Positions 22,701 to 32,284 are shown, counted from the stretch's first letter. The stretch: DNA of 64,000 bases from Leptidea sinapis (GCF_905404315.1 NC_066267.1:1564501-1628500), one strand, 5' to 3'. Translations and numbers: made by a program. Notes: generated from the letters alone by a model not told the origin.

Positions 22701-25700
22701 GTCGATTAACCATCTAAACAATAGTGCAGTAAATTGTTTCTGTGGTTAGTTTTTTATTTCTAGAGGTAAAATGATTAAACAGTTTTATACACATTAAGTA
22801 GCTACTATTTAGGTATAATTTTGTTCTGGGAGTGTGACCATAAACCAGTCTATCCGGTAATCTGGTGGAACGAGGATTCAATTCAATGGCCCTTTTAAAT
22901 AAATGATTATTTTGTTTTACAAATTACCACCACATATTTCAGTTACATTCGTCATAAACAAATTAATACATTACACATTTAAACATTTGGGTTCTATAGT
23001 CTAGTGAATTTTTTATCAAGGACAATTAAAGTTATATTTTCTATAAATATTTAAATAATAACTGAGAGCATGCTTTCAATAATTTAAAATTTATTTATTT
23101 ACTTGTGTTAGGACTAATAGAAAAATTTACAAAACAAATATTATAGTGAAATGTACCAGGGTATATGTTACGAATTTCAAAATAAATGTACAAAAACGAT
23201 GTCGTAAAGGTTAATATAACTTAAAACCCTTTTTTTATTATATCACAGATTGGGAATGGAGCGACCGCCCTCTGATCGCTGAGATCCTTGTGCCCGTTCG
23301 TTCTTCTCCAGTCTAAGGCATACATTTGCGAATGGGTGTTAGCTTTTGACGTTCAATAAGCCATTGTATTTTTTTATGGAAAAAGGAGGACAAACGAGCG
23401 TACGGGTCACCTGGTGTTAAGTGATCACCGCCGCCCACATTCTCTTGCAACACCAGAGGAATCACAGGAGCATTGCCGGCCTTTACGGAAGGTGTACTCG
23501 CTTTTTTTAAGGTACCCATGTCGTATCGTCCCGGAAACACCGCACAAGGAAGCTCATTCAACAGCTTTGGAGTACGTAGTTGTAAAATACTATGTTGTGT
23601 AGATGAGTATTCCTCGTCAGTAGAAAGTAGCAGGCACCTGGTAGTTGAGTTTCCCGGTGTGGATGTTGTTGTGTCTCCGCAGCGCACACTTAGACGGGAA
23701 CAGCTTGTTGCACTCCTCACACTTCCAGTCACTGATACCTAGGAAGGGCACATCACCATTTTACATATTGTTATGTTTAATATATTATTTTTCAATACTA
23801 TCTGCCTCTTTACGATACCAATACATTTAAATCAAAACTAAGAAATAATTTACAAACATTGTTCGAGCATTTTTGAAACTTTGACCTACATGGGGATAAA
23901 ATATCAGATTAAAGTTCACAGGGAATTACTATTAAAGAAAGGAATGAAAAAAAAATGCGAAAAGAGCAGTTTGTATGTGCATTATTTGAAAAGTATCCTA
24001 AAAAATAAAAAATAAATTACCCCAAGTAACTTTTCAATGCGGACCAAGTCGCGTGTAAAAGCTAGTTGTGTATAAGACCATTAGTATTTGTAAGTGCAGC
24101 GTGTCGGACAGTGTCTGGTATATTTACCCTTGTGCAGAGCCACGTGGATGTCACAGGCCCGCTTGTGCTTGTAGTGTGCGCCGCACACCTCGCAGATGTA
24201 GGGCGGCTTGGTGTCGCCGTGCTTCTGCTTGTGCTGTTCCAGCCGTACTGCAACACACACACACACACACTTACGGTCAAGAGTCCGATCAGAGAGGCGC
24301 TCTCACAATAGTGTTAAATTGACAGAATATACAGGATGGTTTTGTGAGAAGGGCGCTGATGGCCAAGTCGGAAACTACAAGACTTAGAGGAAAGTCGTGA
24401 AATGAGTCATGCCCTCAATTTATAAAAAACCAAAAACTTCATAGTTAGTTTTTTAAAATTTCTTTAGCTTTTGACGGAAATTGACCCACAATGGACTTAT
24501 TGGTTTCTTATAAATTGAGGGTATGACTCCTTTCACGACATTTCTCTTAGTCTCGTAGTTTCCGACTTGGCAGCACCACTCTTTTCAAAAAACGGCTGGA
24601 GTGGAGTCGCACAACCGAATTGGGCCGGCACGCCCGGAGAAATACCACTCATCCACTCGAAACCGGCGTGAAATAGCGGCTCTGCCGCTGTGTTTCTTCC
24701 GGTGAGTGTGGTATCCGGAGGCCTATCCCCCCCCCCCCCTATCCCCAAATGGCAGCCACGGACTAAAAATATACTACTTAAGGCTATGCAGTCCTGGAGA
24801 ATCCGTCCCTGGGTATCCACAATTAAGCCCTGTACCTAATAGTGGTTGCCCAGGCTGCCCCGCGTATTCTGGAGGGGGCAAACAGAGCAGGAGGCTCATA
24901 CCATCCTCCTCCACATTCGCTGTGGACTTTTGCAACATCAGGGGACTTCGCTCAAATTTAAATGCCGTCCACTTTCACCTGGAGACCCTGCTCTTTTTAA
25001 CCGAAACCCAGATATCCTCTCTGCTTGATTGATCTTACCTTTCATACCCGGGCTATAATTTGGAACACTCCTTTATATCGCGGGCTGGCGTGTGCGTTTA
25101 CGTCAGGGAGGATGTATGTTCTCGACGCCTGAGTTTTCTTCGAGGACAGGACCTATCCATCATCTGGCTGCGTGTAGACTGCGACGACCATCCGCGAATC
25201 TACGCATGCCTGTATAGGTCTCATAGCAGTAACGCAGAAATTGACCGGCTCCTCAAACACATCCAAATGGCTACAGATTCCGTGTTGGAGCAGATCCCCA
25301 CTGCAGAGATCGTGTTTCTTGGCGATTTTAACGCCCACCACGCCGAATGGCTAGGCTCACGTCTTCGCCTTAGCATATGGTCTGACGCAACTGGTTATTG
25401 CGCCAACGCGAATCCCAGATGTGGAAGATCATACACCTTCACTGTTGGACCTTCTGTTGACCTCGCATCCGGACGGCTACCTAGTTTCCGTTGATCCTCC
25501 TCTGGGATCGTCGGACCACTGCCTGATCCGGAGCACCGTGCCGATCACGCGCCAAACACGGCCTCGCTTCTTAGGCTGTCGCCGTGTGTGGCACTATAGG
25601 TCAGCAGAGTCGGACGAGATGCGGAATTTTTTGGCATCCTTCCTTTGGAGGCAGATCTGTTTTTCGCTGGGTGATCAAGATGCCTCTGCTGACGCTGTTG

Positions 25701-28700
25701 CTGATGTGGTACTGTAAGGTATGGAACTCTTCATTCCAACCTCTTCTGTGCCTATCGGTGGCAGGTCCCAACCTTTGTTTGACCGCTTCTGCAAAATGGC
25801 CTCTCGCCGAAAGCAGGAGTGCTATCAGGCTTGGGTCAATAGGTGGTATCTAAAGATGTGAATTACAGCGAACTTAAAAAACACTACAATCATGTCTCCA
25901 GGTCCTTCAAAAGAGTTATTGCTGACGCGAAGTCCAAGCATATTGGCAGAATTGGCGAGAGACTTGCATGCCTTCCCTCGGGAACCCGTGCGTTCTGATC
26001 GCTCGCCAAGGCTGTCTAAGGAAACTTCTGCCAGCCAGCCATTCCGCCACTGCGCAGAGACGATGACTCGCTGGCCCATGACGCGGCCCTGGCCATGGCC
26101 CCTGGGCTCCCTCTTCGTGTTCAACTCAACTCTGGATGACCAAGGTGCACCACCACCGCATATTCCGCGGTGCGAGTCATACATGCCGGAGGTAAAAATC
26201 CAGCATGGCGCTGTGCTTAAGGCGCTTCTCACCTTGGACATTCACAAATCAAGCGGGCTCGATGGCAGACCCCCGATAGTGCTGCGGACATGTGCTCCGG
26301 AAATGGCGCCAGTCCTTACCCGTCTTTTCCAGCTCTCCTACTCATCAGGCGTAGTCCCGAAATTATGGAAGCGGCTTTAGTGCATCTGATCCCTAAGAAA
26401 GGTGTACGCTCGGATCTGTCCAACTACCGTCCCATTGCCATTACCTCCATTTTCTCCAAAGTAATGGAGTCGATCATTAACCGCCAGCTCTTGGGATACC
26501 TAGAGGAGCACCAGCTCATCAGCGACTGCCAGTACGGTTTCCGTCAGGGTCGCTCAGCTGGTGATCTTCTTACATACCTCACCCATAAATGGGCGCAAGC
26601 GGTTCCATGTGCATGTTCCGACTTAAAACCCATAAAGCAGGTGTCCCGCAAGGCTGCGTGCTATATCCTACACTGTTTTACCTGCATATCAATGATATGC
26701 TGCAAATCGGCAGTATTGCTATGCAGACGACAGCACAAGGTACGCTTCCTACACCGGCTGTGCCAACACGTCCCGGGATAGCATCGACGAGAACCGGAAC
26801 AAACTTGTGACTGAAATCGAGACTTTGCTTTGCAAAGTCTCCGAATGGGGCCGACAAGATTTAGTCCAATTCAATCCTAAGAGGACAAGTTTGTGCGTTC
26901 ACCACAAAAAAGTCTCCCTTTGTCGTATCCCCTCGATTCGAGATTAATCCTCTAACTGCCACAGCCTGTATTGGCATACTTGCCGTCGATATATCGAGCG
27001 ACGTTCAGTTCCGTGGTCACTTGGAAGAGAAGGCCAAACTGGCCTCTAAAAAGCTTGGTGTACTCAGTAAGGTGAGACAGTACTTCACTAAAAGCCACCG
27101 TCTGGAACTTTATAAGGCGCAAATTCGACCTCACTGGAGTACTGTTCTCATCTCTGGCCGGGTGCTCCCCCGTACCAGTTTCTACAGCATCTTCTACAGC
27201 ATTTATCACGGGGAGTGCTCAGAGGAGCTGTACGGGTTGATAAAAGCGGCCGAATTCCACCACCGGACATTACGTGCAAAGTACCACCCGCATCACGCAG
27301 ACGTCTGGCATTCCACAACTGCGCGTTTTTTTAGAAATTTCTTGCCTCGCACAGCCACTTTGTGGAATCAATTACCGGCTGCGCTTTCCCGAACAGATAC
27401 GACTTAGGGACCTTCAAGAAAAAAGCATACTCCCACCTTAAGAACCCGCGCAGACAGAGAGCGGTCAGGAGTTCCGAGTTCCGCGTTCGGCGTTCATTAG
27501 AATATACTGAGTCTATAACAACAACGCACACAGCGGGCAGTCTGACCGCGGCGGTGAAAACGGAACGTCGCGTTCCAAGAGTTCTTTTCGCTCCAAGACA
27601 GAGAACGCTGGAACGCCGCGATGTCTGAGTTTGGAATAATGGAAAAGTTAATTGAATTGGTTTGGGAAAGGAGTTTATTTTCGACATTCGAAAATAAATA
27701 TAGAATCGTTGTTCATCTTTAAGTAAATCCTGAAAAATATTACTGAATCCGCCTTGTTCTTCTCGAGTTATGTTAATTGGGTGCATCCAATACTCCTTTT
27801 CTTCTTAGAAGCTGAGCTCCACAAGATCAATAATTCTTCATCGGATGACGAACTTTCCAGTGACATGTTGCATGTGCAAAGACCCAAACGAAACTAGAAC
27901 GCGAGAATTTGCACGCCGCTTGTGTACGTTCGTACTACGTACTAGAACGCAGAACTCTGACCGCTCTCTGTCTGTGCGGGCTCTTAAGGCCGGCAACGCA
28001 TTGCTTGACACACCTGTTGTTGTGGATGTCCATGGGCGGATGCCTCACCTCTCCCCATCCAGTGAGCCTCTTGCCCGTTTGCCCCCTCTTATATATAGAA
28101 AAAATAAAAAATAAACCAACTGTATTTTTGATTCACGAAATATAGATTACTTATTAACTTTTATTGATATGTTTTTTTTGAACTCACTCGCACAAGTCTT
28201 GTGAATCAGAGGTACAATAAGAAATTTAATTCACAATTGCATTTTTAATAACCTACTTGAATAAAAATATTTGAATTTGCAGTGATAGAAATATTTTTTT
28301 ATATTATCGCCTCGATGTGTGTCAGTGATAAATTTCAGTTAAGTTCCATACTTATAAACATTGCCAAAGCAGCTTGTTTGAAACGGTTAAATACGGCGCC
28401 TATTTCTGCCGTGAAGCATTATTGTGTTTTGGTATGAAATGCTAGTGAAATTACTGGTCAAATAAAACTTAAAATCTTATGTCTCAAGGTGACAATCGCA
28501 ATTGAAGAGACACTCAAATTTTTTGTATTTTCAAGAATCCTGAGCGGCACTGCTTGGCACTGCTTTGTTGTTGGGCAAGGCGTATTAATTACCATCAGCT
28601 GAACGTCCTACACATCTCGTCATATAATATAGTGTTGGTTGTAACAACAAGACCATGGTTCTCACCCAGGGAGGTGTAGCGCGCCCCACAGACATCACAT

Positions 28701-31700
28701 GTGTGGTTACATTTATTTTTTGGTCGATGTTTCCTCACCAACTTTACATTTCTCTTTTCTTCACCTTGCTCTTCGGGAACGTAATCTGTATCATCATCAT
28801 CAAATCCATCATCTTCCACTTTAAACATTGTGTCATACATATTTTCACTGTTTGATCTGTAATTTAATGCCTGATTTATAAATTGTAACAGTATACTATC
28901 ACTAAAAGTACATCAATATCTGCCTAATTTTAACAGTTGTATTGGCATTAAAGGCATATATTTTCTCAAAATTGATTCCTTTAGAATTCTATTTGATGTC
29001 ATTTCTAATATACTAGATACTACTACCGCTTCGGAAACAAATGGCGCTCTGAGAGAGAAGAAGCGGCGCAAGAAACTCTCCCAGCATTCTTTTTTTTGCG
29101 CTCTAATAAAAATATACAATATTGTACAGTCATTTCTATCGCTATAAAATAATCACAATCTAGTCCCAGGCTGTCCGATCATTTAGATATTCAGCAGTGG
29201 AGTAATAGGATTTACGACAGAGCCATTTTTTTATAAAACATTTAAATTTATTTATAGCCTGCCTATAATGCCTGAACAGTGGCTGGGACTTTATTGTAGA
29301 AGTGTATACATTTACTCTTAAAGCTATTATGTATCTTATGAAGCCTAGTAGAATAAGTTACAAGCAATCCCTCATTTCTAGTGTTATAATAATGAAAATC
29401 ACTATTAAGAGCAAAAAGGTGACGATTTTAGTGAACATATATTAAATTTTCATAAATATACTGATAATGAACGGTCATAATATTTATTTCTTTAAATTTT
29501 TCTTGAGAGATTGTCTATAACCAAGCTAATATATAGCACGAACAGCTCTCTTTTGCAGAGCAAATACTATATCAATGTCTGCAGCATGACCCCATAGTAA
29601 AATATAGAGATGAAACGGATATCCGGTAACTATCCGGTATCCGGCCTATCCGGCGGCCTTAACACTATCCGGCCGAATACCGGATAACTATCTACTATTC
29701 GGCCGGATAGGCATCAGGCCGAATTAAAAAAAACTGTATAAAAAAATATATTTTTAAGTAATTATTTGCTTTATTTAGTTAGTTTTAGTATCACTTAGGA
29801 AATATAATTAGTTTTAGTTGTAAATTTTTAATCACACCATAGTAAATGAATGTAATAGAAAAAAATTTATTAATTAGTACTCATACTGCACTAAAGGCAA
29901 ATTATGGTGGATAAATACTAATTTCTCTACATTGAGAGGTTCCTAACTTCGCTCATTAGAAAAAGAACCGAATCTTACCGAGTCTACTCTATAGTTCGCG
30001 CCCCGCCTACGCAAGTCTGTGTTTGTGTGTGCGATACACCAAACGGCTAAGTTCCGCCGGATATTCGGCTATTCTGCCATATGGTTGGCCGAATATCCGG
30101 TATCCGGTATTCGGCCAAACTGCTATCCGTTTCATCTCTAGTAAAATACCGTACATCATGATGCTGTGAAAATAACTGAAGTACACTAATCTAGGGGTCG
30201 CAACATTCATGTACTCTCTAATCTTTCTAATGGTTTGTTTATATCATTGTGCGGTTATCCACCTCACATATATGCATAAGTTATACATTATGGAAACAAT
30301 TCCTTTGACTTATTTTATAATAGCAAGCTTCCCAAACTCAACTTTTATCATCACATGAACCTCAAACATTTCAGAAAAATCAAATGATACTAGAAGGCTG
30401 TAACATTTATTCCTAATTAAAAAGACTCCATTTAATAAAGTGACACTTATTGGTGTTTGTTTTTTTATGAATTTATGAAGAAAATGCCATGCTCCTTATG
30501 GTTAAAATAGGGTGGTTACATATATTTATATGGTTGAAATAGCTACTGTTTTATTGAAAGTAACACCATTCACTTTATAAATATATATTAGCTATTAAAC
30601 TCTTTTCTTCCTTTCTGTCAAGTTCTAACAATATTTTATAGAAATGGAAACAGCTTCAAAAAGTAATGTATGTTTACTAAGCAAATGGTGTAACTACTAT
30701 TAAGCTCGCAACTGAATAGCATAACATGGTTAATTAATGAATTGATAGTAAATACATACTTGTCATGACTGTCCTCGGTCTTAATGTCATCAACTTGTAA
30801 AGTATTGCTTAAGGCACAAGGTGTGGCTTCTTGTTCCTCTGTTTCAACTGCTGAATCACATTCTGCATGTACAAGTCTGCAGCGATAACAATTGTTATAT
30901 GAAATGAGTTCAGTCTACTAAATTATAAGGGTCTAAATGAAAAATGAGAGAAAATTTCATGTTTTACAAGTCAGCAGATTGGGATAGGATGTAATCCTTT
31001 TTTAATCCTATCCTTGGGGCAAGGTTTGTTGCCCTTTGGAAAATCCCAGTGCTGTTGCAGTAGCTGATGTCATACTAAAGGGCTTTTTTATTCTTATACC
31101 AAGCCCTGTAGTAATTAATGATGGCAGATCACAGCCCATCACACATTCAATTCAAAAGGCATAGCCCGGGACTCATCAAGGTCAGCTCTTGTCGATCAAC
31201 TGGTGACCCTCTAGGTAAAAGTCATCATGCTAGAGTCCAGTGTCAGACACTTCTATTACCATATTATCTACAATATGGTAATAGAATGCAAATTAGACAA
31301 AGTGGACTTAAACTGTGACACTAAACTGTTCAGATATTTAGAACAGCAATCAACCACAACCAATAAAAATGACACAGAAAAAAGTATACAACTTAAAACC
31401 AAAAACAAGGCCTATTGATGAGTGCATACTAATAGTAATTATCAACAAAAAACATTAGAACAAATACAGATCATCAGAAGAAGATATAAATCATTTGACG
31501 ATGTCAATAACAAATGAATTGCACTGACACAGACACAAAGAAGCTTGTTTGAGGTGAATAATTGGAACATGGAGATAAAGCCTTCCATTCACATATTACA
31601 GAAGCATTCCACCAGCAATAAGGAATCATAATGGAGACCTTGTTACAGACCCCAATAATATTGCAGGGGCATTTCCTACCATATACAAATTAACCGAGGC

Positions 31701-32284
31701 TGTTAATGTTACCTTTCTCTATTATTCTTTCTAGTGTTCTTTTTCTTGACTTGTTTATTTGATACAGCTCTTTTCTTAACCAATTTCTTTCTTGTCTTTC
31801 TCTTTCTTGTCAGTATTAAAGGTAGATCTTCAGAGTCCGAATTATTAGCACTTCTGTATTGAGACTCATGTATGTTCTCTTCTTCTTTGACTATAGCTAG
31901 TGTGCTCAATTGCTGCACCTCAAATAGTGGATTTTTACTAATAACAGACTCAAAATGTTCCTTGAGTTTCATGTACTCTAATTCGGCATTTTCTAATACA
32001 TTTATAAGCTCAGAACACTCTTTACATATATATTTGGCGTTGATGAGAGCCAAATTTAATTGTTGAGTGTACCTGGAAAGGAAAACACTGAGAGAAGTCC
32101 CTGCCATAGTTTTTGTTTTATTGAGCTCTAAGTAGTCTATGTTTCGGCCTAAGCACACTGCACACTCAACTTCTTCGCGTTTAACACTTATAACAACTTC
32201 TTCTTTAATGTTTAAATTTTCTTTTTCGTTTCCTTCACAGTTCGTTTCGTCTCTCATCGCCTCCACTTCACTTACATTAGCCAT
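16588..32284 (-). CDS. ZAD-C2H2 zinc-finger protein, whole gene (nine exons, about 555 aa)
   Basis: Join 32284-31713, 30876-30760, 28856-28666, 24247-24128, 23738-23638, 22589-22390, 18258-18148, 17295-17156 and 16703-16588. All phases agree and the total is 1668 bp. From the N-terminus: a ZAD domain (residues about 40-115; zinc ligands C41, C44, C87, C90), an acidic patch, a basic nuclear-localisation cluster (160-191), an acidic linker (about 245-263), seven C2H2 fingers (283-303, 312-332, 340-360, 368-388, 396-416, 424-444, 461-482) and a Ser/Lys/Pro-rich tail. Family knowledge: ZAD proteins are the largest insect zinc-finger family; the ZAD dimerises and the fingers bind DNA in the nucleus. 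Which ZAD gene this is cannot be told. No exon is damaged although the introns are full of transposons. An alternative ending (TGA at 17130-17132) is described separately. Confidence 0.92.
16850..17129 (+). repeat. R300 retroposon, copy 4
   Basis: Runs from a T run and GAAAATAAGGGACGAGACGA to GAGCCTCTGGTA with internal deletions. It lies antisense to the zinc-finger gene, between exon 9 and exon 8, and its right edge touches the alternative stop codon at 17130-17132. Confidence 0.88.
17156..17295 (-). CDS. ZAD zinc-finger gene, exon 8 (end of finger 7)
   Basis: Acceptor CCCGGCAG. The exon begins YMLERHTSVVHGRTLERPPP, supplying the two His of finger 7 (H-x4-H), then a Pro/Ala/Gln-rich stretch with MSKLLKAQAQRRAPAAATPP. 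The donor GCTG|GTGCGT is at 17155-17150. If it is not used, the frame runs 24 bp further to TGA at 17130-17132 for a 525-aa protein; that total also keeps the frame, so both ends are possible. Confidence 0.85.
17395..17580 (-). repeat. tRNA-derived SINE (family S2)
   Basis: On the minus strand it runs from a body with GATAACCCTCACGTCTGGCA to a tRNA-like head with an A-box-like GGTTGGCTCAGTTGGAAAGA and anticodon-region remnants. The same body occurs at 63.75 kb (GTGAGGGTTATCACTTTAAA) and 16.05 kb. It is in intron 7 of the zinc-finger gene. Confidence 0.6.
17940..18115 (-). repeat. tRNA-derived SINE (family S1), head missing
   Basis: The minus strand carries GATGTTTATATGAATTTATG, TTTAAGTAAGTATATTGTAT and ATAATTTGTG, the body of the family seen at 48.8, 57.2 and 59.1 kb. 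The tRNA-like head is absent. It lies in intron 7 of the zinc-finger gene, just downstream of exon 7. Confidence 0.7.
18148..18258 (-). CDS. ZAD zinc-finger gene, exon 7
   Basis: Acceptor GGCCGCAG, donor GAAG|GTAAGA. The exon reads YNLLAHSKSHEQTEVPAPRD, which completes finger 6 (H440, H444), then RRRTFRCPYCPERFER, which opens finger 7. Finger exons 6 to 8 are joined at the same position, just before the aromatic residue of the finger, always in phase 2. Confidence 0.93.
18448..18575 (+). repeat. R300 retroposon, copy 5 (truncated)
   Basis: Starts with a T run and GAAAATAAGGGTTGAGACGA and ends around CATTTGCCCAGTAATTTC, with a deletion after CCCATTACAATG. A smaller piece at about 18330-18375 (GCCATTACAATGCAGTGCCG) may belong to another fragment. 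Confidence 0.8.
18660..18805 (+). mobile_element. LINE 3'-end fragment (jockey/CR1-like family)
   Basis: CATTAAAGGCCAGCATCTCT, then GTTGCGGATATACATGGGCA, a CCTCTTGCTCGTTTG-type block and an A-rich end match the last 120 bp of the element ending at 28.1 kb. No coding part is left. Confidence 0.75.
18875..22322. mobile_element. hAT-like MITE, copy 2, split by an RTE element
   Basis: The two halves are 18875-19013 and 22063-22322, about 400 bp in all. Reversed, they match the intact copies at 14300 and 53680. The outer flanks are ATTCCGAC at 18867-18874 and 22323-22330, an 8-bp target duplication. The termini are TACTGACC and AGTCAGTG. It is in intron 6 of the zinc-finger gene. Confidence 0.88.
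19014..22053 (-). mobile_element. RTE-clade non-LTR retrotransposon, near full length, inactive
   Basis: On the minus strand the order is: endonuclease start (LALATYNVQTLR at about 21760-21725), endonuclease catalytic block (FNVVMGDFNAKLGK at about 21330), a reverse-transcriptase region with NNKAPGDDGI and LKNYRPISLLSHVYKL (20480-20230), the FADD catalytic motif (19767-19778) and a C-terminal region with EYVYLGQ, VMTYGTQTW and KWARHIARR. The 3' end is a short ATG-repeat tail (seen as ATCATCATC at 19012-19025), typical of RTE. It is cut into several frames by frameshifts and in-frame stops. It is flanked by ACGTACAAT at 19005-19013 and 22054-22062. In intron 6 it is in sense with the zinc-finger gene. 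Confidence 0.92.
22390..22589 (-). CDS. ZAD zinc-finger gene, exon 6 (fingers 4, 5 and start of 6)
   Basis: Acceptor TGTTTGCAG, donor AGAG|GTACGG, phase 2. It reads CDLCGKSFIHTSSFKMHKLS then H, linker SGVKPHS, CDVCGLALMTRSHLKRHKRV then H, linker SGEKRHE and CAVCGKRFSER. Each complete finger has C-x2-C-x12-H-x3-H. Linkers are close to the TGEKP consensus, which suggests tandem DNA binding by fingers 4-6. Confidence 0.95.
22590..23370. other. Intron 5 of the zinc-finger gene, left part
   Basis: AT-rich intronic DNA. I see no coding sequence and no repeat with clear edges. Confidence 0.6.
23371..23590 (-). mobile_element. LINE 3'-end fragment (jockey/CR1-like family)
   Basis: The minus strand encodes a remnant ELPCAVFPGRYDMGTLKK, then the untranslated block with GGCAATGCTCCTGTGATTCC and TGATCACTTAACACCAGGTG. 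It matches the fragment beginning at 44124. It ends about 50 bp from exon 5 of the zinc-finger gene, inside intron 5. Confidence 0.8.
23638..23738 (-). CDS. ZAD zinc-finger gene, exon 5 (finger 3)
   Basis: Acceptor CTTCCTAG, donor CAG|GTGCCT, phase 0. The exon reads ISDWKCEECNKLFPSKCALR, then RHNNIHTGKLNYQ. Finger 3 has C340, C343, H356 and H360 with 12 residues between pairs. Confidence 0.94.
23870..24066 (+). mobile_element. Possible Helitron-like 3' end
   Basis: The segment ends AAGTCGCGTGTAAAAGCTAG followed by T. The same ending (AAGTCGCGGGTAAAAGCTAG) closes the longer repeat at 55253-55661. A CTAG terminus followed by T fits Helitron 3' ends known in Lepidoptera. I cannot see a clear 5' edge. 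Confidence 0.4.
24128..24247 (-). CDS. ZAD zinc-finger gene, exon 4 (end of finger 1, finger 2)
   Basis: Acceptor GTGTTGCAG, directly below a CA microsatellite (24248-24268 on the plus strand). The exon reads RLEQHKQKHGDTKPPYICEV and CGAHYKHKRACDIHVALHKG. The first part supplies H299 and H303 of finger 1; finger 2 is C312, C315, H328, H332. The donor is AAGG|GTAAAT, phase 1. Confidence 0.95.
24347..24583. mobile_element. MITE/foldback element with 75-bp arms
   Basis: CCAAGTCGGAAACTAC, GTCGTGAAATGAGTCATGCC and CTCAATTTATAA at the left are repeated inverted at the right (TTATAAATTGAGGGTATGAC, then GTAGTTTCCGACTTGG). The centre is about 85 bp of AT-rich DNA. No target duplication is obvious. 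Confidence 0.75.
24590..28110 (+). mobile_element. Jockey/CR1-like non-LTR retrotransposon, longest copy of its family
   Basis: The order fits ORF2 of this group. Endonuclease: FCNIRGLRSNLNAVHFHLET near 24925, VFLGDFNAHHAEWLGS near 25310-25360 and the catalytic SSDHCLIRS near 25507-25535. Reverse transcriptase: SSGLDG near 26250, NYRPIAITSIFSKVMES near 26420, YGFRQGRSAGDLLTYLTH near 26530. C-terminal part: GVLSKVRQYFTKSHRLELYK near 27055 and the end SFLPRTATLWN-type block near 27340. The frame changes many times, and the block with the catalytic YADD is deleted or damaged near 26600-26720. A poly-C run lies at 24727-24740. A Harbinger-like element (27442-27983) is inserted shortly before the 3' end. 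It is in intron 3 of the zinc-finger gene, antisense to it. Confidence 0.88.
27442..27983 (-). mobile_element. PIF/Harbinger-like element with transposase remnant
   Basis: Inverted termini GAACCCGCGCAGACAGAGAG and CTCTCTGTCTGTGCGGGCTC continue inward for about 45 bp. TTAA flanks both ends (27438-27441, 27984-27987). On the minus strand, about 27790-27670, it encodes YWMHPINITREEQGGFSNIF and then DLLKDEQRFYIYFRMS, the conserved N-terminal block of Harbinger transposases; the DDE part is missing. So it is an internally deleted, non-autonomous copy. Because TTAA is palindromic, a 3-bp (TTA or TAA) or 4-bp duplication cannot be told apart. Confidence 0.85.
28390..28620 (-). repeat. R300 retroposon, copy 6
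   Basis: Minus-orientation copy, from about GGCGCCTATTTCTGCCGTGA through ACTTAAAATCTTATGTCTCA and GAGCGGCACTGC to CATCAGCTGAACGTCC. The left end (GGGAGGCTCC) is missing. It ends about 45 bp from exon 3 of the zinc-finger gene. Confidence 0.85.
28666..28856 (-). CDS. ZAD zinc-finger gene, exon 3 (acidic linker and start of finger 1)
   Basis: Acceptor AATTACAG, donor CTGG|GTGAGA, phase 1. The exon reads SNSENMYDTMFKVEDDGFDD, then DDTDYVPEEQGEE, a basic stretch VRKHRPKNK and CNHTCDVCGARYTSL. Finger 1 has C283 and C286 here and its two His in exon 4, so an intron of 4.4 kb splits the finger. Confidence 0.93.
28910..30240 (-). mobile_element. Jockey-type LINE 3' part, interrupted by a hAT element
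   Basis: On the minus strand, left of the hAT insertion, it encodes LLWGHAADIDIVFALQKRAV, then a block ending FIKKWLCRKSYYSTAEYL and NDRTAWD with a stop near 29160. The 3' untranslated part (28910-29150) contains the CGCCATTTGTTTCCGAAG and CAAGAAACTCTCCCAGC blocks (as their complements). The reading frame resumes on the right of the hAT element at 30141. It lies in intron 2 of the zinc-finger gene, in sense with it. Confidence 0.85.
29605..30140. mobile_element. hAT-type non-autonomous element
   Basis: The termini TAGAGATGAAACGGATA and TATCCGTTTCATCTCTA are perfect inverted repeats of 17 bp. GTAAAATA flanks both ends (29597-29604, 30141-30148), the 8-bp duplication of hAT elements. Many copies of ATCCGG or CCGGAT crowd the subterminal 100 bp at both ends, as in hAT transposase-binding regions. 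There is no transposase. Confidence 0.92.
30241..30759. other. Intron 2 of the zinc-finger gene, right part
   Basis: AT-rich intron sequence with no coding signal. The first 100 bp may be more of the LINE. Confidence 0.55.
30760..30876 (-). CDS. ZAD zinc-finger gene, exon 2
   Basis: Acceptor ATCGCTGCAG, donor ACAA|GTATGT, phase 2. It encodes LVHAECDSAVETEEQEATPC, then ALSNTLQVDDIKTEDSHD, an acidic linker between the basic cluster and the first finger. It was not visible as an ATG-initiated frame; the call rests on splice signals, phase agreement with exons 1 and 3 and the acidic composition usual for ZAD linkers. Confidence 0.85.
30877..31712. other. Intron 1 of the zinc-finger gene
   Basis: Non-coding, AT-rich. 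It holds a short hairpin around 31250-31290 (TATTACCATATTATC / ATATGGTAATA). I see nothing else. Confidence 0.6.
31713..32284 (-). CDS. ZAD zinc-finger gene, exon 1 (start codon and ZAD domain)
   Basis: The ATG at 32284-32282 starts MANVSEVEAMRDETNCEGNE. The ZAD reads ECAVCLGRNI at residues 40-49 and KYICKECSELINV at 84-96; C41, C44, C87 and C90 are the four zinc ligands, followed by the long alpha-helix of the domain. A basic tail (TRKRKTRKKLVKKR) may be the nuclear localisation signal. The donor GAAAG|GTAACA at 31712 leaves phase 2; reading through it gives an immediate stop. Family knowledge: the ZAD mediates homodimerisation. Confidence 0.94.
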
